A stretch of DNA of 64,000 bases from Parasporobacterium paucivorans DSM 15970 (GTDB lineage: Bacteria > Bacillota > Clostridia > Lachnospirales > Lachnospiraceae), in contig NZ_FQYT01000009.1 in the NCBI RefSeq assembly GCF_900141895.1, forward strand, positions 1-64,000, in the 5' to 3' direction. The translations under genes and the position numbers were made by a program. Every line of letters starts with the position of its first letter. The first letter of the stretch is position 1. Positions 15,643 through 22,758 of this stretch are shown in pieces. A model generated the notes under the pieces. It was not told the origin of the DNA. It saw only the letters and a program-made list of their open reading frames with translations, and did not search any database.

Positions 15643-15810
15643 TTAATTTCCTTTCGTATTTAATCGTTTCCACAGTGGTTGTTTGTGTCTGCGCATCGCA
15701 TCCATGTTCATATGTCGCAGAAAATCCCTTAATACCTTGCTGTCGGTGGTTTCTTTTGTAAAGCGTGTGATTAGTTCGTCCAGGCTCTCGCCATCTTTTC
15801 GATAAACCAT
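15643..15810 (-). CDS. Predicted bS21 (RpsU)-like small basic protein, 55 aa
   Basis: A 55-residue basic protein beginning MVYRKDGESLDELITRF. The N-terminal ESL-x4-RF segment and the following helix (KETTDSKVLRDFLRHM) match the layout of ribosomal protein bS21, whose consensus has NESLxxALRRFKR then SGxLxExRKRE. The C-terminus is shorter and less lysine-rich than in cellular S21. A very good SD (GAGAAGGGG) lies 5 nt before the ATG. It is first in the cassette with the cold-shock-domain genes, which supports a role at the ribosome or in mRNA handling. Homology is inferred by eye. Confidence 0.5.
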   Translation of the reverse strand: MVYRKDGESLDELITRFTKETTDSKVLRDFLRHMNMDAMRRHKQPLWKRLNTKGN

Positions 15811-16019
15811 GCTGCCCCTTCTCCCATCTGTCCATTTTTGTTTAAGTTTGAATCACTATATATATTTAAGCCGTACGGCATAATTCAATTATTTTGTTGC
15901 ATTCATTCAGGTAATCCGATTTGGATGCCCTGTTATAATAATCCTGTAATACCCTCCTAAAATATTACAAGCTTTGTTTCCTCCTCGATTCGTGCAGCGG
16001 ATCTGCAATAGTTGTTTTT

Positions 16020-16451
16020 CTATTCGCCTTTAGTACTGTCTACGATTTTTATTTTTTCAGGGCCTATCTTGTTTTTCAGCTCTTCTATCACATCATCCGA
16101 TACATCCCAGTCACAACGCATAACCCTTTTCTGCGCTTCATTTTGTAAATATACAATGATTTCGTTTTTTTCATTGGCATCTCCCCAATCTCTGTGGTTA
16201 TTATTATGAGAAATACCATCAAGATAATTCAAATGCTCTTCGGCTGCTTCCATGTCTTTGAACATTACCCATATTTGCCTTGTCCTTCTTATCACCGGTT
16301 CGGCTAATTCAACTAACACTTCTGCCAATGTCATGTTTCTTAACATGCATTTTTTGTTTTCCATTTTTAAAATACATCTGTCACAACTATCATATGAATC
16401 ACAGTGCTCCATGAGGTCCATGACCGTTGAGATTACTTGTTTATTCGTCAT
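16020..16451 (-). CDS. Hypothetical cysteine-containing element protein, 143 aa
   Basis: A 143-residue protein with four cysteines in the first 35 residues (CDSYDSCDRCILKMENKKC), a spacing that could bind zinc or an iron-sulfur cluster. A mixed charged C-terminal half follows. Function not recognised. AAAGGAG precedes the ATG. It lies between the iteron region and the bS21-like gene, reading leftward. Confidence 0.7.
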   Translation of the reverse strand: MTNKQVISTVMDLMEHCDSYDSCDRCILKMENKKCMLRNMTLAEVLVELAEPVIRRTRQIWVMFKDMEAAEEHLNYLDGISHNNNHRDWGDANEKNEIIVYLQNEAQKRVMRCDWDVSDDVIEELKNKIGPEKIKIVDSTKGE

Positions 16452-16478
16452 TCTAAATAGCTCCTTTCGTTTTTACAT

Positions 16479-16820
16479 TCTACATTTTCTCTGATTCTAC
16501 ATTTGTCTACATTTGTGTTTTTCACAATGTAGCCGCTATAACCATTGATTTTACTAGCTTTTTAGCAATTTTCTACATTCTACATTTACGGTTCCAAATC
16601 TAGTATATATACACATAATTATTTATATATTTTCTATTTATTAATGGGTATAAAGAATGTAGATTGTAGATTATTCATTTAATCAACGTATTTATAAGGC
16701 TTTGCGGCTCTACATTGTGCTCTACATTTGTACTTTTTCTACATTTGTAAATGTAGAATTATGAAATTTCCCCTGGATAACCTTATTCTCCTGGTTAAGG
16801 ACTGGCTCAGATTCTACATT
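16479..16820. repeat. Iteron array, probable replication origin of the element
   Basis: About twelve copies of TCTACATTTG or its core. Direct copies begin at 16479, 16496, 16506, 16572, 16579, 16709, 16721, 16738 and 16813; inverted copies lie at 16525-16532, 16656-16663 and 16750-16757. Copies at 16496 and 16506 are perfect tandem decamers. A very AT-rich stretch (about 16600-16650) lies within the array and could be the melting region. Several copies overlap the 3' end of the helicase gene; its stop codon is inside one. Next to a primase and SF3 helicase this is the layout of an iteron-controlled origin. Confidence 0.7.
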
Positions 16821-18260
16821 AATCCTTATATTGATAAACACATCTGCTTTTGAATCAAGGGCATTTAATTGTTTTCCGTATGACAGGTTTCGCTTGTAAT
16901 TCTCTTCCCCTATATATTTTTTCATTTCCGAGGTGAAAATATACTGTGTTATCTTGAAATTCGTTAGATCAGGAAGGTCTCCGTAGCCTGTCCTAAGATG
17001 CCCTTCCTTGACCAGGTAACTTGTATATTCGGTATATAGGTCCCGGTTGCTGATTCTATCCTCTTTGTTATCCGTGAAAACAATACACTCTTTGAAAAAT
17101 TTATAAATTGTATCGGATGACATAAGCATTTCTTCCTGGTTGCTATAAATTTCGTCCGGGACCGTGAACTCCTGGTTGTTATCGATAAATATTTGCAGCT
17201 GTTCAATTGCCCTCTGAATCACATACTCCATATTGATTTTCTTTTCCAGGCCCTTCACCTGTTTGCTTTTTGGAATCGCATTCTTAAATTTATAGATAAG
17301 CATCCGTTCGCTGATTGATGATTTATCACTTACAAAGAAGTTTGGTACTGTGTTCCCAGAAAATATCAGCATAGCCTTGTTAACAAACTCAACGGAAGCT
17401 TTAAACTTCATGCTAGCGTTTACGGTATCGCCTCCGCTGAGCTGTTTTAGAAGTGTATCATTTGATACGTTCATAGCTGGTGTTTCTGCACAGATATTTG
17501 CTCTCTTTCCAATAATCCCGGCAAATTCTTTTGATAGCTCATCGGTTAATACTCTTAGTCCTACGTTGCTATAATCCCTGCTGCCATCTGAATTCGTTAA
17601 TAAGTTTTCTGCCAGATGCATGAATACGCTCTTTCCGGAATCCTTTACGCCGCTAAAATAAAATATATTCTTGAAGCTTCTGTACCCTGATATCAGCACT
17701 CCTAATATTTGATAGAGGAAGTTAATATCTTCTATGGAACCATTTGTTACACAGTCAAAATAGGAATCTGCAAACTTGCACCTTGCTGCATTCGGGTTAT
17801 AGTTGTATCCAACTTGATTGATAAAAATCAGCTTGTCGGCTTCCTCATCATCATATGCCTTGAAGTCCATCTTTCTGGTATCCAAAACACCATTGGCAAA
17901 ACTGATGTAATTTTCCGGTGCTAAATCCTCATCATTTATGATTAAATCGTAATCCATGCATAGCAGCTCTTCACAGTCTCGAATATTTGAAGGAATCCGA
18001 TATTCTTCTGGAATCGCTTTGCTTATCAGCAACTTGATATCATCAATCTGTGAATAATAATGATTTTTGCGAATTCTGAATTGCCCTTTATAAACCTTGA
18101 TGTCATATTCGCTCTTCATAAACATCGATAACTGTGGAACTGAAACTTTATAGCCTTTTTCGGGCCGCTGCGGATCCTTTGGAATTATGAATGTTTTTCC
18201 ATACGGTTGTTCTATATTCGTTTTTCCAATCTGTTCATTTAGTTCTTGTTGCGTTATCAC
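16722..18260 (-). CDS. SF3-family replicative helicase (phage/plasmid primase P4-type, C-terminal half)
   Basis: A 512-residue protein. The N-terminal ~190 residues resemble the D5-like N domain. An SF3 AAA+ helicase follows, with Walker A SGVKDSGKSVFMH near residue 205, Walker B ICAETPAMN near 258 and motif C AMLIFSGNTVPNF near 300. A winged-helix-like C-terminal region follows. It would unwind the element's origin with the separate prim-pol protein encoded 7 nt upstream; in many relatives the two are fused. Its last codons are built from iteron repeats. No terminator follows. Confidence 0.9.
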   Translation of the reverse strand: MITQQELNEQIGKTNIEQPYGKTFIIPKDPQRPEKGYKVSVPQLSMFMKSEYDIKVYKGQFRIRKNHYYSQIDDIKLLISKAIPEEYRIPSNIRDCEELLCMDYDLIINDEDLAPENYISFANGVLDTRKMDFKAYDDEEADKLIFINQVGYNYNPNAARCKFADSYFDCVTNGSIEDINFLYQILGVLISGYRSFKNIFYFSGVKDSGKSVFMHLAENLLTNSDGSRDYSNVGLRVLTDELSKEFAGIIGKRANICAETPAMNVSNDTLLKQLSGGDTVNASMKFKASVEFVNKAMLIFSGNTVPNFFVSDKSSISERMLIYKFKNAIPKSKQVKGLEKKINMEYVIQRAIEQLQIFIDNNQEFTVPDEIYSNQEEMLMSSDTIYKFFKECIVFTDNKEDRISNRDLYTEYTSYLVKEGHLRTGYGDLPDLTNFKITQYIFTSEMKKYIGEENYKRNLSYGKQLNALDSKADVFINIRINVESEPVLNQENKVIQGKFHNSTFTNVEKVQM

Positions 18261-18267
18261 TTTTTTC

Positions 18268-19059
18268 TCACCTACCTTTCTCTCGTAGTCTTAATGCACT
18301 TTTCAGTTTTTTTCTAATTGTGTGTTCTGGTAATGGTGGTAAACAATTTTCCTGATTAACTTGGAACATAAGCATTAATGCCTTTTCATCATCAACTCCC
18401 TTTGCCAACAGTGAGCAGGCAAGCCTGAACATCACATCATCTCGTTCGCCCTGGAGTATCTGCTCCGGAAGTGTGAATCTGTTACCATTTGCTATCTTTT
18501 GTTCCTTTTTGTACTGCATTCCATCAATGATGAATTTGAACACTTGATCATCAGCCCTTGCCAGTCCATTGTCATATGAGGAACACTCAAAAATATATCT
18601 TTTTCCGCTTGGGCCAATGCTTGGCGGTGCGATTATGCATCCACCTTCGCCCCGGATGTCAACTCCTGAAGTCGAATCAAATAACCCTTGCGTACTATCT
18701 ACCACCAAATCACTCTGATAATATAAATGTGTTCCCCCAGAGGCTGATATAACTTCGATAGTCGGCGGCAGCTCTCCGTTTTGTCTTTCCCATTCTCTGA
18801 GATAATCAAGGCCGTTTATGTCCAGGTCCGGCTTTAAATCAAAATCTAGCACTATCAGCCCCTTAGACTTTTCTCCGGTTGCTATTGCAATGTTTGCATT
18901 AGGCCATCTCTGAAACCACTTTATTACCTGCTCCCGGTCCTTTGAAGCATCATTGAAACCATGCTCCGTCAAGAATCGGCTCTTGCTCCGGCTTTCAAGT
19001 GGTACAATGGAAAAACCTTGCTCAATATAAGATAATGCAAATTTCATCATGTAAACCAC
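18268..19059 (-). CDS. Bifunctional DNA primase/polymerase (prim-pol)
   Basis: A 263-residue AEP-type primase. The metal-binding motif is LDFDLKP near residue 71, the nucleotide-binding H lies in GGTHLYY near 108, and the third motif is VDIRGEGGCIIAPPS near 132. A PriCT-like C-terminal domain covers about 190-260 (LACSLLAKGVDDEKALMLM). The start is GTG 19059 with GGAG 5 nt upstream; ATG 19050 is an alternative. Primes replication of the element together with the SF3 helicase. Confidence 0.9.
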   Translation of the reverse strand: MVYMMKFALSYIEQGFSIVPLESRSKSRFLTEHGFNDASKDREQVIKWFQRWPNANIAIATGEKSKGLIVLDFDLKPDLDINGLDYLREWERQNGELPPTIEVISASGGTHLYYQSDLVVDSTQGLFDSTSGVDIRGEGGCIIAPPSIGPSGKRYIFECSSYDNGLARADDQVFKFIIDGMQYKKEQKIANGNRFTLPEQILQGERDDVMFRLACSLLAKGVDDEKALMLMFQVNQENCLPPLPEHTIRKKLKSALRLREKGR

Positions 19060-19086
19060 TTCAACTCCTGCCTTTAAGAGATCTCG

Positions 19087-19293
19087 TTATACAGATAATT
19101 CATCCAGGAGGAATTTATCAATCTTTTCCCGGTGAAATCTCCGGACCTTCCCGAATCTTATGTTTCCTTCACACATATCAGCGATCTTGGAGATTGAATT
19201 GGCTCCCATTGAATAACGCTGCTTTGCCTGCTCCAATGTTAATGCTATAACTTGATCTAAATTAACTTCCTGAGTTTCTAGTGCTCGTCCCAT
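19087..19293 (-). CDS. Small excisionase-like DNA-binding protein, 68 aa
   Basis: A 68-residue protein with a MerR/excisionase-like fold: a LTLEQAKQRYSMGANSISKI helix-turn-helix followed by a short wing and a C-terminal FHREKIDKFLLDEL helix, as in small proteins preceding replication genes in Firmicute mobile elements. AGGGAG precedes the ATG. It lies between the XRE gene and the prim-pol gene in one leftward operon. Could be a recombination directionality factor or a copy-control regulator. Confidence 0.65.
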   Translation of the reverse strand: MGRALETQEVNLDQVIALTLEQAKQRYSMGANSISKIADMCEGNIRFGKVRRFHREKIDKFLLDELSV

Positions 19294-19333
19294 ACTTACT
19301 CCCTTCTCCCCTGGTTAAGTCCAGGATAAATGC

Positions 19334-19531
19334 TTATGATTTAATTAAATCTTCAACTTGTACATTTAACGCTCTTGCTAATTTACCAATTGTCTGTATT
19401 CTTGGTTCCTGGGACCCTTTTAAAATTCTTGAGATTGTAACAGTATCAACACCAGATAACTTCGATATCTCAATCATTGATAAGCAAGATTTAGCTGCCA
19501 ATATATTTAGCTTGTTGCTATCTATTCTCAT
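19334..19531 (-). CDS. XRE-family regulator heading the replication operon (right switch)
   Basis: A 65-residue single HTH_3 protein: SMIEISKLSGVDTVTISRIL is the helix-turn-helix and ALNVQVEDLIK the closing helix. GGGAGGTG precedes the ATG. It is transcribed leftward from a consensus promoter overlapped by repeats and is followed by the excisionase-like, prim-pol and helicase genes. Likely an early Cro-like activator or repressor opposing the divergent 200-residue XRE protein. Confidence 0.85.
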   Translation of the reverse strand: MRIDSNKLNILAAKSCLSMIEISKLSGVDTVTISRILKGSQEPRIQTIGKLARALNVQVEDLIKS

Positions 19532-19550
19532 AGTTTCACCTCCCCTTCAT

Positions 19551-19630
19551 GCTTCATTTGTTATCTTAAGTATACGCTTCATTTGTTGTCATGTCAAGTC
19601 ATAAAAAACAATAAAGTTACACTTGTTGTC
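19551..19630. promoter_or_regulatory. Operator repeats of the right switch
   Basis: GCTTCATTTGTTATC (19551-19565) and GCTTCATTTGTTGTC (19576-19590) are near-identical direct repeats 25 bp apart. A partial copy ACTTGTTGTC lies at 19621-19630. The second copy lies in the spacer of the leftward promoter and the partial copy covers the -35 of the rightward promoter, so one repressor could control both directions. Confidence 0.6.
19569..19597 (-). promoter_or_regulatory. Promoter of the leftward replication operon
   Basis: TTGACA (19592-19597), 17-bp spacer, TATACT (19569-19574) on the minus strand, ~40 nt upstream of the XRE start at 19531. Confidence 0.75.
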
Positions 19631-19651
19631 TTAATTGATTTGTGTTAATAT
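19623..19651 (+). promoter_or_regulatory. Promoter of the rightward XRE repressor
   Basis: TTGTTG (19623-19628), 17-bp spacer, TAATAT (19646-19651), ~50 nt upstream of the ATG at 19702. The -35 overlaps a partial operator repeat. Confidence 0.5.
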
Positions 19652-19701
19652 TAGGTTGAACCTTAAACATATTTATATACCGGAAATTCGGAGGGAATAT
19701 T

Positions 19702-20304
19702 ATGAATCTAGGAGAAAAAATAAAAACCATTAGATTATATAAAGGAATGAAACAATCTGAATTAGCTGACAAAGCCTCTATTTCAAGAGTTTCAATTGGT
19801 AATTATGAGAGGGGAGATAGAATTCCAAGTACGGAAATTTTATTTAAGATTGCTGCAGCTCTAGAAGTACCTGTATGGGATTTACTTGGAATAGATAAAC
19901 AGCAAGCGATTAATGAAATCGATTCCCCTGATGAAAACAATGGATTGAATTATAAAAGTCTGCTGGATCAGGAAGAAAGACAGAAAAAAGATAAACTTAG
20001 GGAGAAACTCAAAGAAGGCGATAAAGGAATGGCTCAAGATGAATTATTTGATATTGTCGACAATCTTAGTCATTTTAATGTTCGTGAAGGTTTATCTGAA
20101 AGTGAACTAAAAAGGATAACTTGTTTTTTTAACAGCTATAATTGTGACTTTTCATATAACTATGCCAGTGAAAGATATATATTGAAAAACAATAAAACCG
20201 ACAAGGAAATACTTATTTCCGCAAGTGAATTGATTGACTTTGTAAGTGAGGTAATGTTCACGATTGAAGAGAAGATAAAGGAACTATTCTTCACATATGA
20301 ATAA
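19702..20304 (+). CDS. XRE-family repressor with C-terminal extension, 200 aa
   Basis: A 200-residue regulator. An N-terminal HTH_3 domain covers residues 1-65 (KQSELADKASISRVSIGNYE then VPVWDLLGID). A charged linker follows, then a ~100-residue C-terminal domain of mixed helix and strand that I do not recognise. No S24 peptidase (LexA/CI) motif is visible, so self-cleavage on SOS induction is not supported. Likely the master repressor, controlling both itself and the replication operon through the shared operators. Followed by a strong terminator. Confidence 0.85.
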   Translation: MNLGEKIKTIRLYKGMKQSELADKASISRVSIGNYERGDRIPSTEILFKIAAALEVPVWDLLGIDKQQAINEIDSPDENNGLNYKSLLDQEERQKKDKLREKLKEGDKGMAQDELFDIVDNLSHFNVREGLSESELKRITCFFNSYNCDFSYNYASERYILKNNKTDKEILISASELIDFVSEVMFTIEEKIKELFFTYE

Positions 20305-20339
20305 GGCCGCCCGGAAGAGCATCCAGAAGATATAAAGAA

Positions 20340-20372
20340 AGCCCCTGCATCTCTGCAAGGGCTATTTTTTTT
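20340..20372 (+). terminator. Terminator after the rightward XRE repressor
   Basis: AGCCC-c-TGCA / TGCA-a-GGGCT hairpin (20340-20363) followed by A and eight T. It lies ~35 nt beyond the stop codon and is the last gene-associated signal before the right arm repeats. Confidence 0.85.
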
Positions 20373-20376
20373 GGAA

Positions 20377-20397
20377 TTTTGTATCAAAGTTGTATCA
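20377..20397 (+). repeat. Right integrase arm-type repeats
   Basis: TTTTGTATCA (20377-20386) and GTTGTATCA (20389-20397), matching the two copies at the left end (9067-9088). Direct repetition at both ends suggests integrase arm sites. Confidence 0.5.
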
Positions 20398-20456
20398 AAA
20401 TCAATATTGAACGCTTGAAAACCTCGCAAAATAAGGGTTTCTTGCTCTAAATTTAG

Positions 20457-20471
20457 TATATAGTTAATATA
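20457..20471. repeat. attR core, right copy of the 15-bp direct repeat
   Basis: TATATAGTTAATATA, identical to 8943-8957. Here it is embedded in a larger inverted repeat, TTTAGTATA-TAGTTAA-TATACTAAA (20452-20476), with the same central 7 bp as the left copy. Confidence 0.65.
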
Positions 20472-20494
20472 CTAAATAATAAAATATAAATCAA
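20466..20494 (-). promoter_or_regulatory. Stranded native plsX promoter at the right end of the element
   Basis: TTGATT (20489-20494), 17-bp spacer, TATATT (20466-20471) on the minus strand, directly downstream of the gdhA terminator. Its -10 is part of the att core. In the empty chromosome it would start transcription ~22 nt before plsX. Now it points into the element, antisense to the XRE repressor gene. Confidence 0.55.
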
Positions 20495-20517
20495 TATAAA
20501 GTTTTCCCAAAACCACG

Positions 20518-20549
20518 ATAAAAAGGGGAAAGTAACGGTACTTTCCCCC
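20518..20549 (-). terminator. Rho-independent terminator after gdhA
   Basis: GGGGAAAGTA / TACTTTCCCC perfect 10-bp stem (20525-20534 and 20539-20548), followed on the minus strand by TTTTT. Confidence 0.9.
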
Positions 20550-20571
20550 TCAATCTGTTGTATTGAAATTA

Positions 20572-21909
<1,338 letters not shown>

Positions 21910-21934
21910 TCAGCCTCCTACAAATAATATTTTT

Positions 21935-21967
21935 CTTAAAAAAACGGGGCATATAAATATGCCCCGT
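21935..21967 (-). terminator. Rho-independent terminator after rpmF
   Basis: CGGGGCATAT / ATATGCCCCG (21945-21954 and 21957-21966) with an unbroken run of T on the minus strand. Confidence 0.9.
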
Positions 21968-21995
21968 CAGATTTTGTTGGAAATAATCTTACAGA

Positions 21996-22175
21996 CTAGT
22001 CAACGCTGATAATCTCTTTTTTATTGTATGAGCCACAAGCCTTGCACACTCTGTGGGGCATCATTAAAGTACCGCACTTGCTACATTTTACAAGGTTAGG
22101 AGCTGACATTTTCCAATTAGCCCTGCGCTTGTCCCTTCTGGCTTTTGAACTTTTATTCTTTGGACATATAGACAT
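21996..22175 (-). CDS. rpmF: Large ribosomal subunit protein bL32
   Basis: A 59-residue basic protein, too short for many gene finders, beginning MSICPKNKSSKARRDKRRA. It has the zinc-binding form of L32: CSKCG near residue 31 and CKACG near 44. It starts 2 nt after yceD, its invariant partner in bacteria, and GGAGGTG precedes the ATG. The N-terminus has an extra Cys-Pro (SICPKNK versus the common AVPKNK). Confidence 0.96.
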   Translation of the reverse strand: MSICPKNKSSKARRDKRRANWKMSAPNLVKCSKCGTLMMPHRVCKACGSYNKKEIISVD

Positions 22176-22177
22176 GG

Positions 22178-22696
22178 TTACACCTCCTTATATTCATTAA
22201 AAACATCAAGAATCTTGGACATCCTGGGGTCTAATGCAGCTGAATCGCATCCGCAGTCCGTAAAGTTACGGTTAGCGCCGCATTTTTTGCATATTCCCAA
22301 ACAGTCCGGCTTGCAAAGGACTTTCATGGGAACATCCGCCAAAATCTCTTCATGAATAAGCCGATCTAAATCCAGAGACTCTCCGACGATGAAATCTTTC
22401 TCGTCTAAAGGATCCGGTTCCGTCTCACTCAAGTCAATTTCCTTGGAAATGTTTACTTGAAATTTTGTTATAACTTCCTCTAGACATCTGTCACAAGGAA
22501 TTGCCAAAGAGATATCTGCCTGGACCTCCATAAGAATTTTCCTGATTCCGATATTCGTCAATTTCAGAACAAACGGACTCTTATGGTTAATTCTATACGA
22601 AGAATGACCGGTGTCAATATGATCCGTTTCAATTTCAACCGTTAATTCTTCAATTCTGGCATTTTCTGACAGAACACGTGAAAGGTCAATCAGCAT
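22178..22696 (-). CDS. yceD: YceD/DUF177 family protein
   Basis: A 172-residue protein of the DUF177 family, conserved beside rpmF and linked to 23S rRNA/50S maturation in other organisms. The family motif CDRCLEE lies near residue 70, and a cysteine cluster CKPDCLGICKKCG near 125 suggests metal binding. ATG 22696 is preferred over an upstream ATG at 22753 because AGAGGATAAC precedes it and because the upstream codon would overlap the promoter's -35. A consensus promoter lies just upstream. Confidence 0.92.
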   Translation of the reverse strand: MLIDLSRVLSENARIEELTVEIETDHIDTGHSSYRINHKSPFVLKLTNIGIRKILMEVQADISLAIPCDRCLEEVITKFQVNISKEIDLSETEPDPLDEKDFIVGESLDLDRLIHEEILADVPMKVLCKPDCLGICKKCGANRNFTDCGCDSAALDPRMSKILDVFNEYKEV

Positions 22697-22724
22697 GTTA
22701 TCCTCTTTTCTATAGCACTTAAGT

Positions 22725-22753
22725 ATTATAACTACGTAACCAATTTTTGTCAA
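22725..22753 (-). promoter_or_regulatory. Consensus promoter of yceD-rpmF
   Basis: TTGACA (22748-22753), 17-bp spacer, TATAAT (22725-22730) on the minus strand: a perfect sigma-A promoter ~28 nt before the yceD ATG. Confidence 0.9.
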
Positions 22754-22758
22754 TAATA

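Larger units (their letters stand above)
8943..20471. mobile_element. Integrated ~11.5-kb element: satellite-like or integrated replicon
   Basis: The region interrupts the conserved rpmF-plsX neighbourhood and is bounded by a 15-bp direct repeat. It contains an integrase at the left end, two divergent XRE repressor regions, excisionase-like proteins, a prim-pol primase plus SF3 helicase with iterons, a sigma-70-like factor and a cassette of small nucleic-acid-binding proteins. Integrase-type arm repeats TTTTGTATCA occur twice at the left end (9067-9076, 9079-9088) and once perfectly plus once with one mismatch at the right (20377-20397). No capsid, terminase, portal, tail, relaxase or type IV secretion gene is visible. 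Size, early-gene layout and the replication module resemble phage-inducible islands, but no packaging gene is recognisable, so the type is an inference. Confidence 0.85.

Noticed and set aside
15605-15835. A 76-residue minus-strand frame covering the bS21-like gene
   Set aside because: It has no SD, and the alternative frame (15643-15810) has an excellent SD and a recognisable family pattern.
15811-16019. Two AGGAGG runs and a frame reading VLQDYYNRASKSDYLNECNK
   Set aside because: The frame looks protein-like but has no ATG, GTG or TTG after the preceding stop; it may be a remnant, not a supportable gene.
19702-20304. SOS-induced, self-cleaving CI-type repressor
   Set aside because: The C-terminal domain shows no Ser-Lys dyad or Ala-Gly cleavage site of the S24 family, so LexA-like autocleavage is not supported.
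8943-20471. CRISPR array, tRNA gene or tRNA-targeted att site
   Set aside because: No spaced repeat array or tRNA cloverleaf was seen; the only regular repeats are the iterons, operators and arm sites listed.
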